DNA of 64,000 nt from Acetobacter farinalis. Its GTDB lineage: Bacteria > Pseudomonadota > Alphaproteobacteria > Acetobacterales > Acetobacteraceae. Shown piece after piece: positions 27,335 to 34,869 of the stretch (position 1 is its first letter; every line of letters begins with the position of its first letter). The notes below the pieces were generated by a model. It saw only the letters and a program-made list of their open reading frames with translations. It was not told the DNA's origin and searched no databases. The stretch covers positions 62,001 through 126,000 of the forward strand of contig NZ_JAPIUX010000002.1 of assembly GCF_026240015.1 (NCBI RefSeq), written 5' to 3'. The position numbers and the translations under genes were made by a program.

Positions 27335-27742
27335 ATGAAACCGCTTTTTGCCGCTACCCTTCTTCCGCTCGGTCTGGCCTTTGCCGGAACGCTGCCCGCA
27401 CAGGCGGCAAAACCCGCCCCGCACGCAGCCCCCGCCCCGGCCCATTACGCCACTCCGGTTTTTGCCGGGCAGTGGGCCATTATGGCCATGGACCCGATCA
27501 CGGTTGTGGCGAACAAGGCGACCGGCCCGGCCGAGCGACTGCTTGTCACGCTGCCGGAATCCCTGAAGAAAATTGTCGGGCAGGACCATTTCAGCCTTGC
27601 CCGCAGCTCCGGCACGGAATGGACCGGCAAGCAGGCTGATCTGGCTGTAATCTTCTCTCTGGTTTCAGAAAACAGCGCCAGACTTCAGATCAAGGGAGAA
27701 GGCGCACACAAGCTGGACCTCCCCCTGTATCGAAACGACTGA
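27335..27742 (+). CDS. small exported protein, unknown
   Basis: The 135-residue protein begins MKPLFAATLLPLGLAFAG, a Sec signal peptide with likely cleavage after AQA (about residue 24). An Ala/Pro/His-rich linker leads into a compact domain with PVFAGQWAIMAMDPITVVA. An AGGAG site 9 bases upstream supports the start; a longer frame from 27083 does not look coding. No family is recognised; a periplasmic role is inferred from the signal. Confidence 0.75.
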   Translation: MKPLFAATLLPLGLAFAGTLPAQAAKPAPHAAPAPAHYATPVFAGQWAIMAMDPITVVANKATGPAERLLVTLPESLKKIVGQDHFSLARSSGTEWTGKQADLAVIFSLVSENSARLQIKGEGAHKLDLPLYRND

Positions 27743-27867
27743 CCCTGAACTAACCCTGGGACATCAGGCTCGGGAACGCTTCCGCCGGGCCTGAACCCGC
27801 CTCCTCCCCGCACCGTTCCGCAGCACGCAGGCGGTCCGGTGGGCGGCGGTCCAAGCGACCAGTCTGG

Positions 27868-28770
27868 TCAGGCCGCGCTGCCCGGCGTCCATGTTTTCAG
27901 GAAGTCTTCCAGAGCCTGATCGGGTTTGCCGATTTTAATCTGTAGCGTCACATACAGGTTTCCGGCCTCGCGCCTGCCGTGCGCCTGCACCCCCTTACCC
28001 CGCAGCCGCAGCTTTGTGCCGCTGTCTGAGTGTGGCGGGACCGTCATCTTCACAGCCCCTGTCGGGGTTGGAACGGTAATGGGGCCACCCAGCACGACCG
28101 TTTTCAGGTCCACTGGCAAGGTTTCATACAGATCATCCCCCTCCCGCGTGTAGGTCGGGTCCGGCAGGATGCTCACGGTAATCAGGGCATCACCATCCGC
28201 ACCGCCCTGCACACCCGGCGCGCCTTTGCCGCGCAGGCGCAGTGTCTGGCCATCCTCAATCCCCGGCGGGATATGCACATCCAGCGTCGCCCCTTCGGGC
28301 AGCGTGATGCGGGAGGTTCCCCCGTTTACGGAATCCAGAAAGCTGATCTTCAGGGAATAGGAACGGTCCGCCCCCTTGCGCGGCCCGGCGGAACGCCGCC
28401 CACGGCCGGTGAACATGCCACTGAACAGGTCGCCCAGATCTTCCTCGGTAAAGGATCCGCCCTGCCCTCCGCCATACCGGAAACCGCCTGCGCCGTGGCC
28501 GTAATCACGATAGCCGCCACCGTCAAAACCGGGGTGCCGCTCCTGTCCGGCGGCATCAATCTCGCCCCGGTCAAATCTGGCCCGTTTTTCCGCGTCGGAC
28601 AGAAGGTCATTGGCCTGACCAATCGCCTTGAACTGCTCTTCGGCAACCTTGTCACCGGGGTTCATGTCCGGGTGATATTTCTTGGCAAGGGCGCGATACG
28701 CCTTGCGGATCTCATCCTGCGAGGCGGTTTTTGAAACCCCCAGAACCTCATACGGATCACGCATGCTCAT
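27868..28770 (-). CDS. DnaJ-like co-chaperone (CbpA type)
   Basis: J-domain protein of 300 residues: J domain (about 5-68) with the HPD motif in KKYHPDMNPGD, a Gly/Phe-rich region (about 78-110), and the two-part C-terminal substrate-binding domain (about 135-290). The four-cysteine zinc finger of DnaJ is missing, so it is CbpA-like. It should stimulate DnaK ATPase. Its ATG overlaps the stop of a small upstream gene (ATGA), so the two are probably co-translated. Confidence 0.93.
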   Translation of the reverse strand: MSMRDPYEVLGVSKTASQDEIRKAYRALAKKYHPDMNPGDKVAEEQFKAIGQANDLLSDAEKRARFDRGEIDAAGQERHPGFDGGGYRDYGHGAGGFRYGGGQGGSFTEEDLGDLFSGMFTGRGRRSAGPRKGADRSYSLKISFLDSVNGGTSRITLPEGATLDVHIPPGIEDGQTLRLRGKGAPGVQGGADGDALITVSILPDPTYTREGDDLYETLPVDLKTVVLGGPITVPTPTGAVKMTVPPHSDSGTKLRLRGKGVQAHGRREAGNLYVTLQIKIGKPDQALEDFLKTWTPGSAA

Positions 28771-28943
28771 GCCGCACCTCCCTGAACAGAACGCTGATCC
28801 GGGGTGAGGGGAAACGTCATTGTATCCAGCAGGCTGATCAGCAGGGCAATGGTCACATCCTGGCTGTACCCGGCTGCCTCTGCCTCACTGACAAGCGCCG
28901 CAAGGCGGGGTTTGAGAAAAGCCTCCGCCGTCATGTTGTCCAT
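28767..28943 (-). CDS. small protein coupled to the DnaJ-like gene
   Basis: The 58-residue frame begins MDNMTAEAFLKPRLAALVSE and ends at the first base pair of the DnaJ-like start codon (ATGA overlap). AAGGAGA lies upstream with better spacing to the ATG at 28943 than to the ATG at 28952. It is helical, with LVSEAEAAGYSQDVTIALLI, and has no recognised domain. Tight coupling suggests a partner or regulator of the co-chaperone; that is inference. Confidence 0.6.
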   Translation of the reverse strand: MDNMTAEAFLKPRLAALVSEAEAAGYSQDVTIALLISLLDTMTFPLTPDQRSVQGGAA

Positions 28944-29228
28944 AGAATCCATGTCTCCTTTCCAGTTTCGCAGGGAGCCCTGTTCACAAAGCAGCCTGAT
29001 AACGGTTTCAACATCATTGATCCTGATAATGGGAACCCGCTGTGGCGGGGTCAATGGACAACAGGAACGCGAGAAACCAAACCTCTTCCAAACAAACGCT
29101 GCCCAGACATTTCCAAAGAAGCAATAGCCTCCTGCCCGCAGACTGACTATAAAGCCTAAGAGAAGAGGAATTTGTCCCGCACGGTCTGCCTGCATCGTGC
29201 CGGGAAATTGAGAAGTGGAGAACCGGCA

Positions 29229-29522
29229 ATGTCTGACAAACCGCGCTTTTTTGATGATCTTGCCGGTGTGGCCGGGGGGGCCTTGTCTGCCCTGACCGGC
29301 GCAAAAGAAGAACTTAACGCCATTGTGCGCAGCCGCGTGGATGAAGTGCTGACCAGCCTTCAGGTTGTCCGTCGCGAAGAATTTGAAGTGGTGCGTGAGC
29401 TCGCCGCCCGCGCCCGCATCGGGCAGGAAGAGGCTGAACGCCGTCTGGCCGCCCTGGAAGCCCGGGTCGATGCGCTGGAACAGAACAGCACCCACACCCA
29501 CCACCACACGCATACATCCTGA
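29229..29522 (+). CDS. ubiK: ubiquinone biosynthesis accessory factor, UbiK family
   Basis: The 97-residue protein has the BMFP/UbiK layout: a short amphipathic N-terminal part (DDLAGVAGGALSALTGAKEE) and a C-terminal coiled coil (about 55-88) with VVRREEFEVVRELAARARI and AALEARVDALE. UbiK proteins help the ubiquinone synthesis complex. The His/Thr-rich tail (THTHHHTHTS) is unusual and might bind metal. The start at 29229 has GTGGAG upstream. A COQ9-like gene follows 1.5 kb away. Confidence 0.85.
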   Translation: MSDKPRFFDDLAGVAGGALSALTGAKEELNAIVRSRVDEVLTSLQVVRREEFEVVRELAARARIGQEEAERRLAALEARVDALEQNSTHTHHHTHTS

Positions 29523-29616
29523 GCCCATCGCCTTTCCGGGAGCGGCCGGGGCGTCCTGCCCCGCCGTCTGGCCAGACTGTATTCTGTCCGCTTCACCTTG
29601 CAGCCGAGAGTGAGCC

Positions 29617-30117
29617 ATGCCCGCGCTAAGCACAAACACCCTCTCTCCTCCCGTGAACCCGCTGGACCTGATGGAACAGGTCATCTGTAGCCACGACTGG
29701 AATTTCGAGCGCTGCAACACGACCGAAATGGCCGTGGAAGCCCCCGGCAAGTGGTGCGATTACGGGATGTTTTTCTCATGGTCGGCAGAACTGGGGGCCA
29801 TGCACTTCACCTGTGCGTTTGACCTCAAGGCCCCCCTGCCCCAACAGCGGACAGTGTACGAACTCATCGGCATGGCCAATGAGCGGATGTGGATTGGCCA
29901 TTTCAGTCTGGATCAGGAAGATGGTGTCCTGCTGTTCCGCCATGCGCTCCTGCTGCGCGGCACCAATATCTCTGTCGAAGTGTTTGAAGACATGATCGAC
30001 ATCGCCCTCACAGAGTGCGAACGCTTCTATCCGGCTTTCCAGTTTTTCCTGTGGGGCGGCCAAAGCCCGGCAGATGCTCTGGCTGTCGCCATGCTGGACT
30101 GTCAGGGGGAAGCCTGA
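29617..30117 (+). CDS. YbjN domain-containing protein
   Basis: Cytosolic protein of 166 residues with a YbjN-like sensory/chaperone-like fold: WNFERCNTTEMAVEAPGKW, GMFFSWSAELGAMHFTCAF and a C-terminal helical part. Homologues lie next to proC in many Alphaproteobacteria. The function is poorly defined. Its TGA shares an A with the proC ATG (TGATG), giving translational coupling. Confidence 0.8.
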   Translation: MPALSTNTLSPPVNPLDLMEQVICSHDWNFERCNTTEMAVEAPGKWCDYGMFFSWSAELGAMHFTCAFDLKAPLPQQRTVYELIGMANERMWIGHFSLDQEDGVLLFRHALLLRGTNISVEVFEDMIDIALTECERFYPAFQFFLWGGQSPADALAVAMLDCQGEA

Positions 30118-30941
30118 TGCCCGCACACCCATCCCCCCTTCCTTCCGTCCTGTTGGCAGGCTGCGGCCAGATGGGGGGAGCCATGCTGGAAGGCTGGCTG
30201 GCCCATGGGCTGAAACCCTCCGTGGTGCTGGACCGGCACAGCCGCACCGTGCCGGCCCCACACACCGTGGTCTCGACGCTGGACGAAATTCCCGCACCCT
30301 TCCAGCCGGATGTCATTGTTCTGGCGGTCAAACCCCAGAAGGCAGACCCGGTGCTGGATACGCTGGCCGTGCTTTACCCACAGGCCACTCTGCTTTCCGT
30401 GATGGCCGGCCGCACGGTGGAAAGCCTGACGCGGCGCTACACACAGGCCAACCCCAAGGCAAACCCCGTCCTGATCCGCGCCATGCCCAACACGCCCTGC
30501 GCCATTGGCGCTGGCATGAGCGGCCTTTATGCCCCCCCTCAGGCCACAGACACACAGAAGGCGCACTGCGCGGCCCTGCTCGCTGCGGTGGGGGAGACTG
30601 TCTGGGTTGAGCGGGAAGAGCTGATTGATTCCGTGACTGCCATTTCCGGCAGTGGCCCGGCCTATGTCTTCCTGCTGGCCGAATTGCTTGAAAAAGCGGG
30701 CGTGGAGCAGGGCCTGCCTGCTGAAAACGCCCGCACACTGGCGCGCAAGACGCTCTACGGAGCAGGGGCCCTGCTCAACCAGTCCCCCGCTGATGCGGAA
30801 GAATTGCGCCGCCGTGTGACCAGCCCCGGCGGCACAACAGCAGAGGCGCTGAAGGTTTTCATGGCACCGGATGCATGGCCCGCCATCGTGCCACGGGCGG
30901 TGGCCGCCGCCGCCCGGCGCGCCAGAGAGCTCTCTTCATAA
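30117..30941 (+). CDS. proC: pyrroline-5-carboxylate reductase
   Basis: Last step of proline synthesis, NAD(P)H-dependent reduction of P5C. The 274 residues have the Rossmann motif LLAGCGQMGGAM, then VIVLAVKPQ, RAMPNTPCAIGAGMSG and the substrate signature VTAISGSGPAYVFLLAEL, ending RRRVTSPGGTTAEALKV. The start at 30117 shares a base with the preceding stop, and an upstream frame extension is ignored for that reason. Confidence 0.95.
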   Translation: MPAHPSPLPSVLLAGCGQMGGAMLEGWLAHGLKPSVVLDRHSRTVPAPHTVVSTLDEIPAPFQPDVIVLAVKPQKADPVLDTLAVLYPQATLLSVMAGRTVESLTRRYTQANPKANPVLIRAMPNTPCAIGAGMSGLYAPPQATDTQKAHCAALLAAVGETVWVEREELIDSVTAISGSGPAYVFLLAELLEKAGVEQGLPAENARTLARKTLYGAGALLNQSPADAEELRRRVTSPGGTTAEALKVFMAPDAWPAIVPRAVAAAARRARELSS

Positions 30942-31031
30942 GCAGGCGCTCTTTCATAACGGGGTCTCTTGCTCAACCGACACACCGGCCCCGCTCCTCT
31001 CTCGATTCTACTCCTGACAGGCTTCTTTCTT

Positions 31032-31679
31032 ATGGACCATGACGACTTTGACTCCGCCCTTCTGACCGCCGCCATGACACAGGCGGAGCAAGGGGGCTGG
31101 GGGTCCGTCTCCCTGCTGGATGCCGCCCGGAACGCGGGCCTGCCCTTCCCCCGCACACGGGAGCGTTTTCCATGCAAGGCCTCTCTGCTGCTCCGGCTGG
31201 GCCGCATTGCGGACGACTCCGCTCTGGCCGACACCACAGCCTTCGGCTCCCCGCGTGAGCGGCTGTTTGACCTGCTGATGCGCCGCCTGGATGTCTTCCA
31301 GCAGTATCGCCCCGGCCTGCGCGCCGTGCTGCGCGCCCTGCCGTTTGACCCGCCACTGGCGCTGCTGCTGGGCGGAGCCACCGTGGAGAGTATGCGCTGG
31401 ATGGCAGACGCCGCTGGAATCAGCTCCTCCGGGCTGGGCGGGCTGGTTCGCACCAACATGGTGGTTGCTATCTGGACGCACACCCTGCGCGCTTGGGAAA
31501 AAGATGAGAGCGAAGACATGGGCAGCACCATGGCAGCCCTTGATCAGGCTCTGAATCAGGCCGCCCGCTTCCGTCTCTTCCCTGCCGAAAGTGACACAAC
31601 CAGCGGCGGCCTGCCTGATCTGGATTTTGAAGACCCGAACGCGCCTTTTGCGCCCGACGGGGCTGAAAACCCTCTGTGA
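31032..31679 (+). CDS. COQ9/TetR-like protein
   Basis: The 215-residue protein has an N-terminal helical part that looks like a TetR-type helix-turn-helix (GGWGSVSLLDAARNAGLPF), and a C-terminal part with LVRTNMVVAIWTHTLRAWE and DESEDMGSTMAALD, a pattern I know from bacterial COQ9-family proteins involved in ubiquinone synthesis. A TetR regulator is the alternative. The ATG at 31032 is preferred to a TTG at 30969. The downstream tRNA-Gln starts 73 bases after the stop. Confidence 0.65.
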   Translation: MDHDDFDSALLTAAMTQAEQGGWGSVSLLDAARNAGLPFPRTRERFPCKASLLLRLGRIADDSALADTTAFGSPRERLFDLLMRRLDVFQQYRPGLRAVLRALPFDPPLALLLGGATVESMRWMADAAGISSSGLGGLVRTNMVVAIWTHTLRAWEKDESEDMGSTMAALDQALNQAARFRLFPAESDTTSGGLPDLDFEDPNAPFAPDGAENPL

Positions 31680-31752
31680 GAGAAAAACAGCGTATTCTCT
31701 CTCTTTACGAACCCTACCGGTTGGCCTTAATAAGGGCTACCCGTATGTGTAT

Positions 31753-31827
31753 TGGGGCGTAGCCAAGCGGTAAGGCAGCGGATTTTGATTCCGCCATGCG
31801 GAGGTTCGAATCCTCCCGCCCCAGCCA
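31753..31827 (+). tRNA. tRNA-Gln(UUG)
   Basis: Cloverleaf: acceptor TGGGGCG pairs with CGCCCCA; D arm GCCAAGCGGTAAGGC; anticodon stem GCGGA/TCCGC around a loop with TTG; T arm GGAGG/CCTCC with TTCGAAT loop. Discriminator G and an encoded CCA end the gene. Confidence 0.97.
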
Positions 31828-32179
31828 TTTTTCCTTGACCTCTCTGTTCAGTCTCTCCGCTCCGGGTCACGCCCTGGGCAGCATGCCGGTCGTATATGGC
31901 CCGTGCCTCAGGGTAACTCCCTCACAGTCTGGACGGTTTTTCCGCCCCGCACCTGTTCAAAGCATGTCTCTTTCAAAACATGTCTCTGCCCCCTGCTGAC
32001 ACGCCCCTGGGCACTTTCCCAGCTTGCTTTCTTCAGCATTTCCAGCTTTTGGCGCATCCCCCGCCCTCAGAAAAAACCCGCCTGAAACGGGGGGATTCGT
32101 GTGCTTCCAGTCATTTTGGTTCTCACCTCCCGTTAAAGAGATATGTTTTTTCATACTGGCCCTGTTATGAATTGACCTC
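31828..32179. other. gap between tRNA-Gln and the MFS gene
   Basis: About 350 bases without a credible gene. One short direct repeat (ATGTCTCT, twice within 20 bases near 31960-31985) is the only structure noted. The 3' part should hold the MFS promoter. Confidence 0.4.
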
Positions 32180-33415
32180 ATGAATGATACTCCGGTGGCG
32201 CCCACACCTCTTTTGTCACACCCCGGCCTCCGCGCTGCGCTGACGTCCCGCACGCTCGGGGCCTTTTCTTCACAGATTCAGGCCGTGGCCGTCGGGTGGC
32301 AGGTTTATGCCCTGACCCATAGCGCCGCTGCCCTCGGGTTTGTCGGGCTGGCCCAGTTTCTGCCGATGGTGGCTTTTATTTTTCCGGCAGGCCACGCGGC
32401 GGACCAGCATGACCGCCGTCGCATTGTCATCACCTGTCAGGCCATAGAAGCGCTGGCAGCGGCCTTTATGGCTCTGGCCTCTTTCACGCATTTTCTTGCG
32501 CCGGTCATGATTTATGGTCTGGTTGCCCTGTTTGGCGCCTGCCGGGCTTTTGAAATGCCCGCACAGCAGACCTTTCTGCCCTCTCTGGTGCCAACAGCCA
32601 TTTTCCCACGTGCCTCCGCCCTTTCCTCCTCCCTCTTTCAGGTTGCCTCCATTGCGGGGCCCTCTCTGGGCGGGCTGCTTTACGGGCTGGGGGCCGGTGT
32701 CTGTTACGCACTGTGTGCCACAGGCTTTGGCATTGCCGCGCTGGCTACGTTCAGCATGACTCTCCGCTTTCCGGCACGCCCACGCCAGCCCACCACTCTG
32801 GCCGCTGTTTTTGGAGGCATTTCCTTCCTCCGCCGCAAACCCGCCATGCTGGGAGCCATCTCCCTTGATCTGTTTGCCGTTCTGCTGGGTGGGGCCACGG
32901 CCATGCTGCCGCTGTTTGCCACGGATATCCTGCATGCCGGCCCTCTGGGCCTCGGACTGCTGCGGGCGGCCCCTGCTGTGGGGGCGTTACTGGTTGCCGC
33001 TGTTCTGGCCCGCTATCCTCTGGGCCGTCATGCCGGATACTGGATGTTCGTGTCGGTCATGATCTTCGGGGTCGCCACCATTGTTTTCGGCGTCTCCCGG
33101 TCCATTCCAGTTTCAATCGCCGCTCTGGCTGTGCTGGGCGGCGCGGATGTTATCAGCGTTATGGTGCGCAGTGCGCTTGTTCAGCTTGGCACGCCGGATG
33201 AAATGCGCGGGCGCGTTTCCGCCGTGAACATGCTGTTCATCGGTTCTTCCAATCAGTTGGGGGAATTTGAAAGCGGCATGCTGGCCAGCGCGGTGGGTGC
33301 TGTCCCGGCGGTTGTTTTGGGCGGCATTGGCACACTGATCATCACCGCTCTCTGGATGGCTCTTTTCCCGGGCCTGCGCAAACTGGACCGTCTGGACGAC
33401 GTCAAATCAGACTGA
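32180..33415 (+). CDS. MFS transporter, EntS-like
   Basis: Twelve-helix major facilitator of 411 residues. The motif GHAADQHDRRRIVI between helices 2 and 3 matches the MFS signature G-x3-D-x2-[GR]RR. The sequence type (GAFSSQIQAVAVGWQVYALT at the start, DLFAVLLGGATAMLPLFA in the middle) resembles the EntS/MFS_3 subgroup of exporters. The substrate is unknown. The ribosome site is weak. It converges on the HU gene across a shared terminator. Confidence 0.85.
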   Translation: MNDTPVAPTPLLSHPGLRAALTSRTLGAFSSQIQAVAVGWQVYALTHSAAALGFVGLAQFLPMVAFIFPAGHAADQHDRRRIVITCQAIEALAAAFMALASFTHFLAPVMIYGLVALFGACRAFEMPAQQTFLPSLVPTAIFPRASALSSSLFQVASIAGPSLGGLLYGLGAGVCYALCATGFGIAALATFSMTLRFPARPRQPTTLAAVFGGISFLRRKPAMLGAISLDLFAVLLGGATAMLPLFATDILHAGPLGLGLLRAAPAVGALLVAAVLARYPLGRHAGYWMFVSVMIFGVATIVFGVSRSIPVSIAALAVLGGADVISVMVRSALVQLGTPDEMRGRVSAVNMLFIGSSNQLGEFESGMLASAVGAVPAVVLGGIGTLIITALWMALFPGLRKLDRLDDVKSD

Positions 33416-33461
33416 CAGCATCACGGGCACACAGCCCGCTTCGAAATTTTCAGGAAGCCAT

Positions 33462-33494
33462 AAAAAAACAGCTCCAGAGAACCCTCTGGAGCTG
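33462..33494 (-). terminator. terminator of the HU gene
   Basis: ACAGCTCCAGAG and CTCTGGAGCTGT form a perfect 12-bp stem with a 4-base loop. On the minus strand seven T follow, so it ends the HU transcript. A weaker function for the facing MFS gene is possible, as T is sparse on that side. Confidence 0.92.
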
Positions 33495-33525
33495 TATTCC
33501 ATCAGCGCATATATCAAAAAAGATA

Positions 33526-33795
33526 TTAGACTGCTTTTTTGAGATTCGGGCTGGCTTTAAAGCGAACCGTTTTACCGGCTTTCACTTTGACCGGCTCACC
33601 CGTACGCGGGTTCAAAGCCTTGCGCGCCTTTGTCTTGCGAACCGTAAATGTTCCGAAAGACGGAAGAGTAAAACCCCCTTCACGCTTCAATTCTTCTACA
33701 ATCGCATCCAGCAGATCATTTGCTGCCTGATTGGCGGCAACGCCGGTGCAATTGATCGAATCCTGGATCACCGCAGCAATAAAGGCCTTGCTCAT
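33526..33795 (-). CDS. HU-family DNA-binding protein
   Basis: Nucleoid-associated protein of 89 residues with the HU/IHF fold: helices at the N-terminus, GGFTLPSFGTFTVRKTKARK in the core, and the DNA-binding beta-arm around NPRTGEPVKVKAGKTVRFK. It bends and compacts DNA. It is divergent from the rhamnan-synthesis-F-like gene. Confidence 0.95.
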   Translation of the reverse strand: MSKAFIAAVIQDSINCTGVAANQAANDLLDAIVEELKREGGFTLPSFGTFTVRKTKARKALNPRTGEPVKVKAGKTVRFKASPNLKKAV

Positions 33796-33909
33796 TGAGA
33801 CTTTAACTCCCCTTCAGACAGAACTATGTGAGTAACAATTAGTTGGCTATCATAACCAGTAACTCTTGCGGCTTGATAGTCATATTTCACCGGAAAAACC
33901 AAATTAAAA

Positions 33910-34869
33910 ATGCAATCAGTTTCGATTTCCCCCGCACGCATCACAAAAAAACAGGTTGAAAGGGCTTCTCCCCCCCCCTTGCCGACCGGGTCGGTCTGTC
34001 TTTTTGCGAGCTACGCCCCGAGCGGAGATCTCCCTGTTCATACGCGCTTTTACCTGAAAAACCTGTTAACCTGCGGTACTATTCTGCATGTAGTTCTATC
34101 CGGTGCAGACACTATTCATCCCAGAACTCTGAATTTTTGTAATAACCTTGGCATTCATGTCTGGAATCGAGAAAATGGTGGGCTGGATTTCGGAGCATGG
34201 CAATTTCTTCTCGAAAAAGGACTCGCCGAAGAGGCCCCATACCTTCTTTTTGCCAATGACAGTGTCTTTGGCCCCTTTACTCCGCTTCCCCCCGTGCTTG
34301 ACGCGCTCTCGGCCAGTCAACGCCCGGCATGGGGGTTGGTTGCCTCACGCGCCATAACGCCCCATCTGCAATCCTGGTTTATTGGTCTCTCCCAGAGTGC
34401 TTTCAGAACCGCGCCCGTACAGCGTGTATTCAGTCTGCCATTTCAGGAAATGTCACGGGACGAAATTATCTGGCACGGAGAGCTTGGCCTGTCCGTCGCC
34501 CTGAAAGCCGGAGGCATTCCGCTCCACGCAGCGTGGAGTGACCTTGATAAACCAGTCTCACGCCTCTTCCCGGCCAACCCCATGCATATCTGCTGGCGGG
34601 AGATGGTGCAGACAGGCACAGTACCTTTCCTCAAACAGGAACTGCTCCGGGATAATCCTTTTCAGGTTCCTCACCTGAATGACTGGCAAACTCTTGTTCC
34701 CGCAGAAAGCGGTTTCAACCCGGACTGGATCAGAACCTATCTCAGCCAGCACCCGGCCCGGCCCCGTTCCATTCACCCCACGAGGAAAGGGCGTGCCCTT
34801 TACGGATTCATGAACCGGCTGGATCGCCTGAAATGGCAGAAAGGCCCTCGGCAAGGCAGCGAGCGCTAG
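33910..34869 (+). CDS. rhamnan synthesis F-like glycosyltransferase
   Basis: The 319-residue protein resembles the RgpF/rhamnan synthesis F family, used in making surface polysaccharides: an N-terminal part VCLFASYAPSG and YLKNLLTCG, then NLGIHVWNRENGGLDFGAW and YLLFANDSVFGPF, the family's conserved core. It has no ribosome site before the ATG, so a later start is possible. It converges on, and overlaps by 62 bases, the large glycosyltransferase gene. The donor sugar and acceptor are unknown. Confidence 0.8.
   Translation: MQSVSISPARITKKQVERASPPPLPTGSVCLFASYAPSGDLPVHTRFYLKNLLTCGTILHVVLSGADTIHPRTLNFCNNLGIHVWNRENGGLDFGAWQFLLEKGLAEEAPYLLFANDSVFGPFTPLPPVLDALSASQRPAWGLVASRAITPHLQSWFIGLSQSAFRTAPVQRVFSLPFQEMSRDEIIWHGELGLSVALKAGGIPLHAAWSDLDKPVSRLFPANPMHICWREMVQTGTVPFLKQELLRDNPFQVPHLNDWQTLVPAESGFNPDWIRTYLSQHPARPRSIHPTRKGRALYGFMNRLDRLKWQKGPRQGSER

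Noticed and set aside
31960..31990. Direct repeat ATGTCTCT near tRNA-Gln as an att site
   Set aside because: Only eight bases and not related to the tRNA end; no element lies between.
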